In this document: positions 7,275 through 16,947 of the stretch, in pieces | How the letters are laid out: every line of letters starts with the position of its first letter | Position numbering within the stretch: position 1 is the first letter of the stretch | Assembly: GCA_031550405.1 (NCBI GenBank) | Contig: JAVBOP010000151.1 | Location: 1-27,243 of the forward strand | From: JAVBOP01 sp031550405 | Lineage (GTDB): Bacteria > Bacteroidota > Ignavibacteria > Kapaibacteriales > UBA2268 | Length of the DNA stretch: 27,243 nt | Direction of reading: 5' to 3' | Translations under genes and position numbers: made by a program | The notes under the pieces: model-generated | What the model saw: the letters and a program-made list of their open reading frames with translations, nothing else | The model's database searches: none | Told to the model about the DNA's origin: nothing

Positions 7275-7766
7275 TCACTTGCCAAAAATTTCAGGTTGGT
7301 TTGAATCTTTTTTAGGAATAACCGGTATAGGTATTGCTTGCAATGAATCTACTGTAGCAATACCAGATTTAGCTAACGTTTCATTTAAATGTTTAGTATT
7401 TATTTTCCACATTGCGCCTGTGAGCGGATCTACGAGAAGCAAGCCTATGAAGCCACCGAAAAGAAAATTTCCGAAGTACCAACCATCAATTGTAGCGCTA
7501 ATATTGATAACTCTATCAACATAGCCGGCATGAGAAAAATGCACCATATAGTTTGCGGGCGAAAAATACGAACTGCTCGCATCAAGCGTAACATGTGCCG
7601 GAGTAAGACCATTATAAACCTCAATACCGTCTCCATCTATGATACGGATTTTTGTTCCTTGCGGGGTGCTATTAATGGGAATTGAATAGCTGCTATCACT
7701 GACAATTGTGGCACAACTGCATAATAATATAGAAAAAGCTATAATTGATAATAAGACTGATTTCAT
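7275..7766 (-). CDS. Small lipoprotein, PEGA-like
   Basis: This 163-residue protein has a lipoprotein signal peptide with lipobox LCSC (Cys18). The mature part contains STPQGTKIRI and YNGLTPAHVTL, the pattern of PEGA-type beta domains. A hydrophobic WYFGNFLFGGFIGLLLVDP segment and GAMWKINTKHL follow. This arrangement is common in uncharacterised envelope lipoproteins of Bacteroidota. It is probably anchored in the outer membrane facing the periplasm. It has its own downstream hairpin and does not look co-transcribed with the mcrB remnant. The function is unknown. Confidence 0.7.
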   Translation of the reverse strand: MKSVLLSIIAFSILLCSCATIVSDSSYSIPINSTPQGTKIRIIDGDGIEVYNGLTPAHVTLDASSSYFSPANYMVHFSHAGYVDRVINISATIDGWYFGNFLFGGFIGLLLVDPLTGAMWKINTKHLNETLAKSGIATVDSLQAIPIPVIPKKDSNQPEIFGK

Positions 7767-7811
7767 ATTAAAGTATAATGAATTATTTTTTAATTTAATG
7801 TCGATTTTAAA

Positions 7812-7845
7812 ACAAAATAAAAAGGCGACATTAGATGCCGCCTTT
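7812..7845 (-). terminator. Rho-independent terminator of the 1,499-residue gene
   Basis: AAAGGCG (7821-7827) pairs with CGCCTTT (7839-7845) around an 11-base loop. On the minus strand it is followed by TTATTTTGTT. It lies 20 bases after the stop of the large secreted protein. A T-rich run on the plus side (7846-7856) could make it act in both directions. Confidence 0.8.
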
Positions 7846-7865
7846 ATTGTTTTTTTGTGATGCGG

Positions 7866-10800
7866 TTATTTTACGATTACCAATGGTTGCTGGTATTCAT
7901 AAGGACCGCTCTTCATGTTGATGATATAAGAGCCTGTTGCAAAGTCGCTGATGTTTACATTAACATCATGTTTGCCGCCTTTCATGTTAGCATTGACAAC
8001 CTCTTTAACCAATTCGCCTACTGAATTATATATCTCTATCTTTGTATCTACATCAAATCCAAGGCTGTACGAGATTGTTAAATCTTTTCCTGTATATGGA
8101 TTAGGTGTTATTGGTTCAACAAAGAATTTGCTTTCGCCTATCACAACATCGCGCAAGTCATTACCGCAAACAGTAGTTTTGATGACTCCGCCAGAGTTTG
8201 TGGAAGAAATACATGCATTTCTATCTTCAAATGAAATACTGTTGAATGTGACGTCTGTACTTGATGCTTCTCCTTTCAGCAATAACAGTTGCAAAGTGAA
8301 AAGCACGCCGTCCGAAGTAACTATGACATTGCCATTTCCGTTACCTTCGATAACTGCTGTACCAGTTTTGTAATTTGGTGTAACTGTAACTGAATTTCCT
8401 ATAACATTTTTAATATCTATTGTTGTAGGATCAAACTTAATTTCTACCTTATAGTGAGAAATTTTTGCATTTTCATAAGTAAAGAAGGCATTGCCGGCAC
8501 CCATCTTGATATGGATTGGGAAATCTAAATCTCTACCAGGCACCAATATGTCTGTCAGACCAAAGCTATCCATTGTTAATTCTACAGGAATAATAAGCGG
8601 ATTGGCTTTGATTACAGTTACTGTATCTATATAATCAGTATAAACAAAAGCATTTGCAGAAATTACGCCCTGTGTTGGATACTGGCTTGCAATAAATCTT
8701 ACATTAACTTTGATGTTGCTTGATGGTGGAACAACGATATTTTTGTACTCACCTACAAGGTTGAAGATATTTGCATAAGCAGGATCTATCAGGATGCTGT
8801 CAATTAATAACTCTGTAGTTGTACTCTCATTTACAACGAGGAATGTACCAACAGTATCTGTACAGCGAGTAACAGTACCAAAATCAATAGCTGTAACATC
8901 AATGCCGCCATCGGATGCCCGGCCTATCAATTCAACTTGGCTAACGATAATAGGATTTACTTCAGGACCTGTTGCTGCGTCGTTTTCTATATTAACCACT
9001 GCTAATCTGTTCGGAGGGCTGGTGCTTTCCGGTATAAAGCTAACAGGATATACCAATGAATCTTCAGGACTAATATATTGGTCAATATCCACAGCTACAA
9101 ATGCTGGCTCTGGATGGAAATCGCCAGTCTGATAAGCACCTGTTGCATATTTGATAGACTTAATAAATAACGGTGCTGACCTACTTGTATTTCTGATGGT
9201 TATATTACCCTTTATCTCGCACTCTTCGCCCATAGGAGTATTAGGGAATTCAAATCCTGTAGCTGATATCTTAGGCAAGATACCCATACCTGCAAGAGTA
9301 CTTGATACAGTGTTGTCTGCAATACCAGCGGAGCTTTCAAAATTCACATAGAACTTCACACTTATAGGAGAAGAGCCTATATTAACATATTCGCTTTGAG
9401 GAACAAATCTAACAGGTATATCAATAGTGTTAGCTTTATTAGCTTCTACTACTGTGCCGGCAAATTTTGATGCCCCTACAACTCTATAAGAGCCTTCAGG
9501 AGAAACCAAATCGCCGCTTGATGCTTCTGTTGTCCAACCGTCAGCTACTATATTCTTAATAATGATAGGCATATTTCCACTATTAGTAAGTTGTACAGCA
9601 GCATCGTTTACAGTCAATACTCGTCTCTTGCCCCAATCATAAGAGCTTAGGTCGGGATCAGACTTATTACCTTCGCCTGTAAGTACGCCATAATCTTTTC
9701 TATCTGGATCCAAACTTACATCAGCGGCATTGCTTTCAAATATAATTCTAACCGTAGTGTCTCCTATCTCTTTAGGACAGAAACGAATATATCTAATTTC
9801 CTTAGAATTACCAGCTGTAATTGTCCAAGGTGGAACGTCTGTAGATGGAGTAGGAATATATTTGAATATAGTATCGCCACTTGATGGAAGTGGGGGATCA
9901 AATGTAAAGCCTGTTATTACCAAATCTTTGTTACCTGTATTAGTAATTGTTATAGTACCATTTGGCGAGCATGTCTCTACAAGTACCTGCCCAAAATCTT
10001 TATCCGTTACCCTAATCTTAGGAATACCACTACCACCTGTAACACTGATATTGAAATATAAACATTCAGTGTATAGCGTAAGCTTATCAGCCGCAGGTCC
10101 ACCCTCAGGAGTAAATGTAATTTCCACATCACATTGCTGACCTGGTCCCAATAAAGCAGGTAATGTCATTCCTACTATTTCTGTAATTTGGAAGACAGTT
10201 GACTTTCCTAAAATCAGTGAGTCTAACTTAATTTCTTTATCTGCAATATTTTTTATAGTTATAATCTTTTTGTAAGAGCTACCTGTAATAAGATCCCCAA
10301 AATCAATAGATGTTATCACAGTACCATTATCAAGCCACTCTATTTTATCTGCAATATAAACCATAGTATCCAATGTAGTATTGCCAGCTCTATCCGTATA
10401 TCTGACAACAGTATAAGCATCCTTATATATATCTTCTACTTCAAACTCTACACCACCTTTTTTTATTGGTTCAGGGGCGTTCCATTTATCTGTGGCAGAT
10501 TTGGGTGGGTCTTCATAGAAATATCTGAAAATTTTTACATTTTCAGGAGAAATGAGTGCTGGTGCTTGAGATAAGCCTTTATCAACCTGCCCGTCATCAA
10601 ATTCCGAAGCAGGCAGCTGATTGGTTGTATCTGCAAAAGTTGATTTAAAGATAACTCGACCTGGCATCGTTTCTCTATCCGGCCTATTGCAAAAGAGCGT
10701 GTGCGATACTTCGGGTGCTAATGTATCCAAATCTCCTGGTTCTATCAAAGACATTGATGAAAGCCAGCCGTAAGAAATTACACTGCCAAAGCCGTAAAGA

Positions 10801-12365
10801 TAACCACCTATAGAAGTATGACCTTTCATTACATAAGGCTTACCCCCTGCCAATTTTAACATTGCATAATAATAATCTGTACCAGGAACGTTGTTCGTAT
10901 AGAAGCTTTCATCTAATACTTCTATTGGTCTAGGGTTGGATGAGGACTCCTTGTAAGTTACTGTTTCAAGAAGCTGTCTGTTTTTAATTGGGTCTTTAGA
11001 ATCTCCTTTAGCTATAAGATTATAGGCATGAACATTGAAAGCAGAATATCCGGCAGTTTGGAATATTGTTTCATGTCCAAGTTGCTCTAATGGTGGTACT
11101 ATTACCATTAAAGGATCTGAATCACCGCTTGATACAAAATAACCTGTGGAATATGCATATTGCATTACCTGAACAGGCTTATCAGATTTAAATACACAAA
11201 CACCGGTAATTGATGTTACACCATCCGCCTTTCGTGGAGTAGATTGATTTTCTCGATAATGCCACATACTGCCTTCTTCTTCTAACAAACCAAACGCTTG
11301 GCCTCGCAATTCACCTGTTTTAAGATCATACCAAACAGCTTGTAAGTTTGTATTAGGATCACTTGCTACAACTCTAAAATAATCTCCACCACCCCGTACA
11401 GGATCCAAGTCGATAGCATAAGTAGCTGAAGTTGAGCGTAGCTGTAAAGATATGTGTTCCTTGCCCCATAAATTTGTAGGTAGCAGCTGCTCTACAAGAT
11501 TGTCACGGTTACCAACATCTGTTGGAAGGTCTGTTCTTTCATGATAGGAATATACGGCTATAGGCTGTGTACTGCTTATTACACTTCCTGTAAAATCGCA
11601 TTCACCTCGAGGATGATTCGGCTTAAATTTATTCCAAACATTCCATGCATCTCCAGCACTTAATCGTGGTGAAGTTAAAACCTGACCAATACCTCTTTCT
11701 GAATCGTCTGTAACACAAAAAGTACTTTTACGTCCTTTCAAGTTTACCGTTACCCTAGTGTCATCATAAGGAGCAGCGCATATAAAGCCTGTGTGAAATG
11801 GATAAGAAGCACTTTCGTAATTATCATTATAACTACAATGTATATATCTTTTGCCTAAGGAACTGATAGGTAACGCCATATACCCTTCTGCTGTTGCTGA
11901 GCGAAAACTACCCACATAAACAGTTATGGGCACGCCATTTTCCGATTTTACATACATAGCTTTGTCTGATATCTGCCTGTCTGTAGTTCGTATAGCCCAC
12001 GCGTTAGGATCAAGAACTTTCTCCCCGGGCTCAGAAGCAGAAACAAAAGATATCACAGTGTAAGGTAGAATGGTTTTCGTAGAAATAACTTCACCTGTAG
12101 CACTAAACGATAATGTTATTGTCGCTTGCTCTTCCAAAGTACCTACATATATTGCTGTAGCACTTGTATAGCCAGGCGCGTCAGTATCATTAGGCGGAAG
12201 CACTATCAGATATTCCGAACCTGCTGTGGAAGATAACATTGCATTTTTGAATTTTTCTTTAATATGCTCTGGCACTTCAACCTGCTCCATCTTTACGCCA
12301 CTTGCTTTTAAAGACTGGGACAGCAATATGCTGCATATTATGGTTAGTAAATAAAGCCGTTTCAT
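7866..12365 (-). CDS. Large secreted T9SS protein with IgGFc-binding-like head and HYDIN-like repeats
   Basis: This 1499-residue protein has a Sec signal peptide (residues 1-21, MKRLYLLTIICSILLSQSLK plus Ala). An IgGFc-binding-like region spans about 50-480 (GSEYLIVLPP, YMALPISSLGKRYIHCSY). Then come several choice-of-anchor D / ASPM-SPD-2-HYDIN type beta domains at about 700-1230, with repeated I.NTG..dL.I and V.F.P patterns (ITITNTGNKDLVI, CDVEITFTPEGG). A cohesin-like beta domain at about 1240-1400 follows. It ends in a T9SS type A sorting domain (ITPNPYTGKDLTISYSLGFD to the end). It should be exported and attached to or released from the cell surface. The start is supported by a strong AAGGAGG eight bases upstream of the ATG, unusual for a group that often lacks Shine-Dalgarno sites. 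It is monocistronic, with a clear terminator. It is a paralogue of the 955-residue protein at 16948-19815. Confidence 0.85.
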   Translation of the reverse strand: MKRLYLLTIICSILLSQSLKASGVKMEQVEVPEHIKEKFKNAMLSSTAGSEYLIVLPPNDTDAPGYTSATAIYVGTLEEQATITLSFSATGEVISTKTILPYTVISFVSASEPGEKVLDPNAWAIRTTDRQISDKAMYVKSENGVPITVYVGSFRSATAEGYMALPISSLGKRYIHCSYNDNYESASYPFHTGFICAAPYDDTRVTVNLKGRKSTFCVTDDSERGIGQVLTSPRLSAGDAWNVWNKFKPNHPRGECDFTGSVISSTQPIAVYSYHERTDLPTDVGNRDNLVEQLLPTNLWGKEHISLQLRSTSATYAIDLDPVRGGGDYFRVVASDPNTNLQAVWYDLKTGELRGQAFGLLEEEGSMWHYRENQSTPRKADGVTSITGVCVFKSDKPVQVMQYAYSTGYFVSSGDSDPLMVIVPPLEQLGHETIFQTAGYSAFNVHAYNLIAKGDSKDPIKNRQLLETVTYKESSSNPRPIEVLDESFYTNNVPGTDYYYAMLKLAGGKPYVMKGHTSIGGYLYGFGSVISYGWLSSMSLIEPGDLDTLAPEVSHTLFCNRPDRETMPGRVIFKSTFADTTNQLPASEFDDGQVDKGLSQAPALISPENVKIFRYFYEDPPKSATDKWNAPEPIKKGGVEFEVEDIYKDAYTVVRYTDRAGNTTLDTMVYIADKIEWLDNGTVITSIDFGDLITGSSYKKIITIKNIADKEIKLDSLILGKSTVFQITEIVGMTLPALLGPGQQCDVEITFTPEGGPAADKLTLYTECLYFNISVTGGSGIPKIRVTDKDFGQVLVETCSPNGTITITNTGNKDLVITGFTFDPPLPSSGDTIFKYIPTPSTDVPPWTITAGNSKEIRYIRFCPKEIGDTTVRIIFESNAADVSLDPDRKDYGVLTGEGNKSDPDLSSYDWGKRRVLTVNDAAVQLTNSGNMPIIIKNIVADGWTTEASSGDLVSPEGSYRVVGASKFAGTVVEANKANTIDIPVRFVPQSEYVNIGSSPISVKFYVNFESSAGIADNTVSSTLAGMGILPKISATGFEFPNTPMGEECEIKGNITIRNTSRSAPLFIKSIKYATGAYQTGDFHPEPAFVAVDIDQYISPEDSLVYPVSFIPESTSPPNRLAVVNIENDAATGPEVNPIIVSQVELIGRASDGGIDVTAIDFGTVTRCTDTVGTFLVVNESTTTELLIDSILIDPAYANIFNLVGEYKNIVVPPSSNIKVNVRFIASQYPTQGVISANAFVYTDYIDTVTVIKANPLIIPVELTMDSFGLTDILVPGRDLDFPIHIKMGAGNAFFTYENAKISHYKVEIKFDPTTIDIKNVIGNSVTVTPNYKTGTAVIEGNGNGNVIVTSDGVLFTLQLLLLKGEASSTDVTFNSISFEDRNACISSTNSGGVIKTTVCGNDLRDVVIGESKFFVEPITPNPYTGKDLTISYSLGFDVDTKIEIYNSVGELVKEVVNANMKGGKHDVNVNISDFATGSYIINMKSGPYEYQQPLVIVK

Positions 12366-12860
12366 TTTGGGCCTCCTTTTTTAAAATATTAAGTTATGAA
12401 AATATATTATTTAAATTATAAGTTTTAAATTTTCAAAATTTAAGTTGTGCTACAAAAGATTTTCTTACAAATCACAACAGCCACTACAAATATTGAGACG
12501 TGTATAATTATTCGATATTGTAGTAAAAACAAGATAAAAACAAAAAATCAAATTAATAAGAAAAAAACTACATCACATCGGTATCAAAAAACATTACCAA
12601 CAAGTAATGATAAACACTACAAATCTTAAGACGAATATATTTTAGTGGTATTGTAATAAAGCATGGCAAAATTAAAATATTTAATCAATGTGCTGTATCA
12701 TTCTACAAGATAAAGTCAAATTTAACACTTTTTTTGATATACACAAAACTTTTTTTGTTTTTTTAATTTTTTCAAACTACAAACGTGTAATTTTAATAAC
12801 TACAATGGCTCTATTACTACAATCCCTCTAAATGTATGTGTATGTTTTTTAACATTATAT
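12366..12860. other. Divergent intergenic region with two imperfect 46-bp direct repeats
   Basis: This is the AT-rich space between two divergent genes, with no convincing ORF. Two 46-base copies, 12482-12527 and 12615-12660, match at about 35 of 46 positions. They begin CACTACAAAT and end TATTGTA(G/A)TAAA, so each is bounded by the inverted motif ACTACAA / TTGTAGT (second copy imperfect). Further ACTACAA copies occur near 12776, 12805 and 12818. These could be operator-like sites or small mobile palindromes. Confidence 0.4.
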
Positions 12861-12891
12861 TTGGTCAGTCTGTTTTTTATGTGTATATTTG
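12861..12891 (+). promoter_or_regulatory. Predicted Bacteroidota-type promoter of recJ
   Basis: TTG at 12861-12863, a 20-base spacer and TATATTTG at 12884-12891 fit the -33 TTG / -7 TAnnTTTG consensus of the Bacteroidota primary sigma factor. Transcription would start about 12898, some 25 bases before the recJ start codon. Confidence 0.65.
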
Positions 12892-12921
12892 CTGCAGTTT
12901 TTATTTTGAATTGGTATTATT

Positions 12922-14628
12922 TTGAATTTTCGTTGGAAATTAAAGCCAAATGACTATGAAAGTGCTCCATTAAAATTATCAAAATCTTTAAATATCCCTG
13001 TTAGCTTAGCAAGAGTCTTATCTGTTAGAGGACTGCACAAACTTGAAGATGCTGAGAAATTTTTCAATCCGTCAATTAGCAACTTGTATGATCCTTTCAT
13101 ATTGCCTGATATGAAAAAAGCAGTAGGCAGGATACTTGAAGGTGTAGCAAATAGAGAGCAATTTTGGGTACATGGGGATTATGATGTTGACGGCACTGGA
13201 AGTACGGCACTAATGACATTGTTCTTAAAGGAGTTAGGAGCTAATGTCGAATATTACATACCCGATCGGTTCACTGATGGCTATGGTCTTTCTAATAAGT
13301 CCATTGAAGAAGCTATAAAAAAGAACACATCTGTATTGATTACAGTGGATGTGGGCATAACTTCGTATGATGTACTTGAATTTGCTGCCAAGAGCGGTAT
13401 GGATACTATTATCTGCGACCACCACGAACCTGGCGACCAAGAGCCAAAAGCCTATGCAGTATTGGATACTTTTGTAGCTAACTCGCCCTACCCATTCAAA
13501 CCCCTTGCAGCATGCGGAGTTGTGTTTAAATTACTTCAAGCTATTGCTATTACTGTAGGCAAACCTGAAATGGTATTTAAGTACCTTGATTTTGTAGCCA
13601 TAGCATCAGCAGCAGATATGGTGCCATTGGTTGATGAAAATCGCATCATGGTGTATCATGGATTAAAATTAATTAATGAAGCGCCAAGAGCTGGTTTCAA
13701 AGGGCTTATATATTGCACAGGATTAAAGCAAGGCAATATCACAACATCTAATATCGTATATGCAATAGCTCCTCTTATCAATGCTGCAGGAAGGCTGGGA
13801 CAGGCACGCCGCTCTGTCGAAATGATGATTCAACAGGATGAAATAGCGGCATTTCGTATTGCGCAGCAGTTAGAAGATGAAAATCGCAAGCGCCGTGTTT
13901 ATGATCAAGCTCTTTTTGATGAAGTTTTGCCAATTGCACAAAAACTAATAGAGGAAGGTAGACGTTCGCTCGTTATTTACGGAGCTGATTGGCACTCGGG
14001 CGTAATTGGCATTGTTGCCTCTCGCCTTGTTGATAAATTTCATTTGCCTACAGTTCTACTGACTAAAATCGAAGGCAAAGCTAAAGGTTCTGCAAGAAGC
14101 ATTAACAATTTTGATATACATACTGCACTGAAAGATTGTGAAAGTTTGCTGGTCGAATTTGGAGGACACAAACACGCAGCTGGCCTATCTTTGGATATAA
14201 AAAATATAGACGAATTTAGAAAACAGTTTGACCAAATTGCTCAAAATACTATCACTCCAGAAATGCTCATACCGGAACTGCTTATTGATGCAGAATTAAA
14301 ATTCAATGAACTTTCTCCTAATTTTTTCAAAATCATTAACAAATTCGCACCTTTTGGGTTTTTCAACTCCAAACCTCTGTTCTATACAAAAAATGTACGT
14401 TCTACCAATGGAATAAAAATAGTTGGAATGAATACAATAAAATTCCGTGCAATACAAAATGGCTTTGTAATTGATGCCGTTGGACAAAACCTTGCACATA
14501 AAATAAATTTATGTTCTTCTGGAAAGTCGTTTTCTATCGCTTATAATCTCGAAACTCACGGACAAAATGGTCGCCGTTCTCCTCAATTAGCAATAAAGGA
14601 CATACAACCAGACGATATCGCCTTATAA
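12922..14628 (+). CDS. recJ: Single-stranded-DNA-specific exonuclease RecJ
   Basis: This 568-residue DHH-family nuclease degrades single-stranded DNA 5' to 3' in recombination and repair. Motifs appear in order: HGDYDVDGTGS (metal ligands Asp86, Asp88, Asp90), LITVDVG (Asp143), CDHH (Asp166-His168) and INAAGRLGQA. The DHHA1 motif GGHKHAAGLSLD follows, then a C-terminal OB-like domain. The length is normal for RecJ. The start is a TTG at 12922: an in-frame TGA lies at 12907-12909 with no ATG or GTG between, and MNFRW matches the usual beginning of the family. No strong ribosome binding site is visible. It stands alone on the plus strand with its own predicted promoter. Confidence 0.93.
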   Translation: MNFRWKLKPNDYESAPLKLSKSLNIPVSLARVLSVRGLHKLEDAEKFFNPSISNLYDPFILPDMKKAVGRILEGVANREQFWVHGDYDVDGTGSTALMTLFLKELGANVEYYIPDRFTDGYGLSNKSIEEAIKKNTSVLITVDVGITSYDVLEFAAKSGMDTIICDHHEPGDQEPKAYAVLDTFVANSPYPFKPLAACGVVFKLLQAIAITVGKPEMVFKYLDFVAIASAADMVPLVDENRIMVYHGLKLINEAPRAGFKGLIYCTGLKQGNITTSNIVYAIAPLINAAGRLGQARRSVEMMIQQDEIAAFRIAQQLEDENRKRRVYDQALFDEVLPIAQKLIEEGRRSLVIYGADWHSGVIGIVASRLVDKFHLPTVLLTKIEGKAKGSARSINNFDIHTALKDCESLLVEFGGHKHAAGLSLDIKNIDEFRKQFDQIAQNTITPEMLIPELLIDAELKFNELSPNFFKIINKFAPFGFFNSKPLFYTKNVRSTNGIKIVGMNTIKFRAIQNGFVIDAVGQNLAHKINLCSSGKSFSIAYNLETHGQNGRRSPQLAIKDIQPDDIAL

Positions 14629-15113
14629 CACTACTATTTGTTTTGCTGCCGCTATATTTAGTATTTCTAATATTATAAACCATTACAATATTATTAAAAA
14701 AAAATTCAGAAAACTATGTAATCTTGAAGCTAAATAAGCAACCATATATCGAGCCTTAACAATGCCGAAAAAATAAAGAATTTTAGGTCGCTCTCATATC
14801 AAACATTTACGATAGGGCGAAACATAAAGTAATTTGATCTGATGCTTAAAGCATTGAACGAATGCAAAGCAAATTCGAGAAAACATCAGAATTTGCATGC
14901 TTGCTAAGTTAAGCAAAACATATCAGTTACCTCTTTTATTCATGTTTATGCGTACATCGTATGCAATTTTTGCTATTACCTCCCGTATCTCGCAGTTATT
15001 CCGGCAAGAAAAACAGCCATTTCTGATAGTGCGTGTTTCAGGATTTAACCAAACACACATCGCAGTACAAGTGGCGTACAGGCATATATTTATTAATATT
15101 TATTAATTTTTAT
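14629..15113. other. Intergenic region between convergent recJ and manC
   Basis: Most of this stretch has no recognisable gene. It contains short inverted repeats: ATGCTTAAAGCAT near 14842-14854, and GCAAATTC with GAATTTGC (about 14868-14896) around a 12-base loop. A minus-strand 45-codon frame at 14923-15060 is listed separately. No clear terminator is seen for either neighbouring gene. Confidence 0.5.
14923..15060 (-). CDS. Possible small cysteine-containing peptide or gene remnant
   Basis: This is a 45-residue frame from an ATG at 15060 to TGA at 14925-14923, with CVWLNPETRTIRNGCFSCRN followed by NCEIREVIAKIAY. The composition looks protein-like, and four cysteines suggest a metal or disulfide cluster. 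The frame is open upstream to near 15095 as well, so it may be the tail of an older gene. I do not recognise it. A plus-strand frame of 69 codons overlaps it and looks less natural. Confidence 0.2.
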   Translation of the reverse strand: MCVWLNPETRTIRNGCFSCRNNCEIREVIAKIAYDVRINMNKRGN

Positions 15114-16235
15114 TCATAAATATTTATCGTTAAATTTGCTTTTTATATCTTCAACACTTTTTTTCACATCTTGCACTCTGTCTTTTGGACAAACAAGGAT
15201 TGCATCATCAGTGGCAATAACAACCATATTTTTTAATTCTAACCCAGCCAATATTAATGATTTATCTTTGCATTTGTTAATAAAAATAGAATTATTTGAA
15301 TTGACAAGCGAAACATTTCCTGTAATGATATTCGAGTTTTCGTCATGCAACTTGGTTCTATCAAGAGAGTCCCATGAGCCAATATCATCCCATGAAAAAA
15401 TCGATTTACAAACAGCTACGTTAGCAGATTTTTCCATTAAGGCATAGTCAATAGATATACTTGGAAAGGCAGCAAAAATTAAAATTATTTCATCAGGCAA
15501 TTGATTGTAGATAAAATTTGTTCTGCCTTTAAAAAATGACGTCATTGCCGGAATTTGGCTGCTGATTTCGGGCGTATGGAGCTGCATTTCATCCAAAAAA
15601 GTATCGTATCTCCAAAAAAACATGCCGCTATTCCATGTAAAATTCCCCTTTTTGATAAAATCGGCGGCTTGCTCTGAATTAGGCTTTTCCCTGAATTTCA
15701 AAACTTTTTGCATTTGCAAATTCTCGCTCAAATCGAATGCATGCAGAGTTTCAATATATCCATAACCTGTCTCCGGGCGCGTTGGAGTTATACCGATTGT
15801 AACTAACTCGTTATTTTTCTCGGCATAGCTCATGGCATAGTTCACGGTACTGACAAATTTATCTTCTGGAGATATGTTCTGGTCTGCCGTTATTACTGCA
15901 ATGGATAGTTCATTCGGCAGCAAATCGTATCTTGCTGCAATATATGCACTTACCAAGGCAAGGCATGGAGCTGTATTCCGCTTGTACGGCTCCGGAATAA
16001 TATTTTCAGGAGGCAGCATCGGCAAATTTTCCCGCATAACATTTGTAAGCAATTCGTTTGTTATGATAAAAATATCATTTGTGTCAATAATCGAAGCAAT
16101 CCTGTTCAAAGCCTCTTCAACCATCGATTGGGTTTCAGAATTGAGATGCAGCAATTGCTTCGGAAATTTTCTTCTGCTAAGCGGCCAAAACCTTTCGCCA
16201 GCTCCGCCGGCCATTATAATTCCAACTCGTTTCAT
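15114..16235 (-). CDS. manC: Mannose-1-phosphate guanylyltransferase
   Basis: This 373-residue nucleotidyltransferase makes GDP-mannose from mannose-1-phosphate and GTP, for surface glycan and glycoprotein synthesis in the cytoplasm. The signature GGAGERFWPLSRRKFPKQ (residues 10-27) binds the nucleotide. FREKP, WNSGMFFW, IDYALMEKS and FSWDDIGSWDSL follow in the usual order. The length fits the short form without the C-terminal phosphomannose isomerase cupin domain. The start ATG has no strong ribosome binding site. The gene seems to stand alone, preceded by debris of an outer-membrane protein gene and an IS. Confidence 0.92.
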   Translation of the reverse strand: MKRVGIIMAGGAGERFWPLSRRKFPKQLLHLNSETQSMVEEALNRIASIIDTNDIFIITNELLTNVMRENLPMLPPENIIPEPYKRNTAPCLALVSAYIAARYDLLPNELSIAVITADQNISPEDKFVSTVNYAMSYAEKNNELVTIGITPTRPETGYGYIETLHAFDLSENLQMQKVLKFREKPNSEQAADFIKKGNFTWNSGMFFWRYDTFLDEMQLHTPEISSQIPAMTSFFKGRTNFIYNQLPDEIILIFAAFPSISIDYALMEKSANVAVCKSIFSWDDIGSWDSLDRTKLHDENSNIITGNVSLVNSNNSIFINKCKDKSLILAGLELKNMVVIATDDAILVCPKDRVQDVKKSVEDIKSKFNDKYL

Positions 16236-16285
16236 ATCGTATTTACAAGACTATTTAGAAATGCAAATATAAGAAAGAATAGCAT

Positions 16286-16361
16286 TTAAAAATAATACAC
16301 CGCCCCAATTTCATATTTGGTGTTGCCTGCGTTTCTTCTAAAAGTCGGGTATGCGGAACCA
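16286..16361 (-). pseudogene. 3' end of an outer-membrane beta-barrel-type gene
   Basis: The last 25 or so codons before TAA read NGSAYPTFRRNAGNTKYEIG then AVYYF, ending in an aromatic residue after alternating hydrophobics. This is typical of the last strand of Bacteroidota outer-membrane proteins. Upstream of about 16361 the frame loses this character, where a decayed IS5-like transposase begins on the other strand. The body of the gene is gone. Confidence 0.5.
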
Positions 16362-16709
16362 TTAAAAGATAAAAAAATATTAATTATCATGGGAAATAGA
16401 TTCGAAATAGTATTGGTAGACGCCACTGCAATTCTTGTAGAACATCTAAAAAATAACGAAATGTTTAGCAAATACAGACTGTCATGGAATAAAAAATTAG
16501 AGAAAAAAGTAAAAAAAATAGATGCTGACAAAGCAGGATAAAAAAACAAAATTGACGTATATCATCTGCCAGAACAAGCATCGAAAACATCATTTGATAT
16601 CTAAATAATATTTAGGATTATTATCGAAAAATATCGTAATGGGATAAAACGCTTTACTCTTGGATTTAATCTTATCGATGCTATTTATAACATGAATTTA
16701 GATCATTAA
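16362..16709 (+). pseudogene. Decayed IS5-family-like transposase fragment
   Basis: Three pieces in order match the C-terminal half of ISL2/IS5-type transposases. FEIVLVDATAILVEHLK corresponds to the catalytic-core segment usually read EVVLVDATExPIERPK. IDADKAGQKN corresponds to the ADKGYQG segment. EKYRNGIKRFTLGFNLIDAI then YNMNLDH before TAA corresponds to the conserved YRNRRKRFGLRFNLIxGIYNYEL tail. In-frame stops (16539, 16608) and internal deletions separate them, and the N-terminal half is missing. Inverted repeats and target duplications were not found. Confidence 0.7.
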
Positions 16710-16947
16710 TGTATGATTTACTAAGATGAATAATATATCGCTAGCATCTACTAATTTACTTCAAGGAAATAGAATAGAATTAAAAAAATGTTTAAGAAAA
16801 ATATCGCAAAAATCATGTGTTTTTTATGTATAAAAACTCTATTATTATTAAAAATAACTTCACTGAGATTTTTTGGCAGAAACACTATACACATTTTGTA
16901 CTATAAAATTGCAGTCAAAAATTTAAAGTAGCGCGTAAAAGCTATTT
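16710..16947. other. AT-rich spacer after the IS remnant
   Basis: No recognisable gene is present. A 47-codon plus-strand frame (16788-16931, starting MFKKNIAKIM) has no family I know and no ribosome binding site. The lost right end of the IS should lie at the start of this stretch, but I cannot delimit it. Confidence 0.4.

Noticed and set aside
12447..12629. Plus-strand 60-codon frame upstream of recJ
   Set aside because: Composition is dominated by K, T, I and N as expected of AT-rich spacer, with no ribosome binding site; part of it is one of the 46-base repeats.
16317..16541. A genuine 74-residue plus-strand gene
   Set aside because: Its second half matches the DAT segment of IS5-type transposases, with further pieces after the stop; it is a relic.
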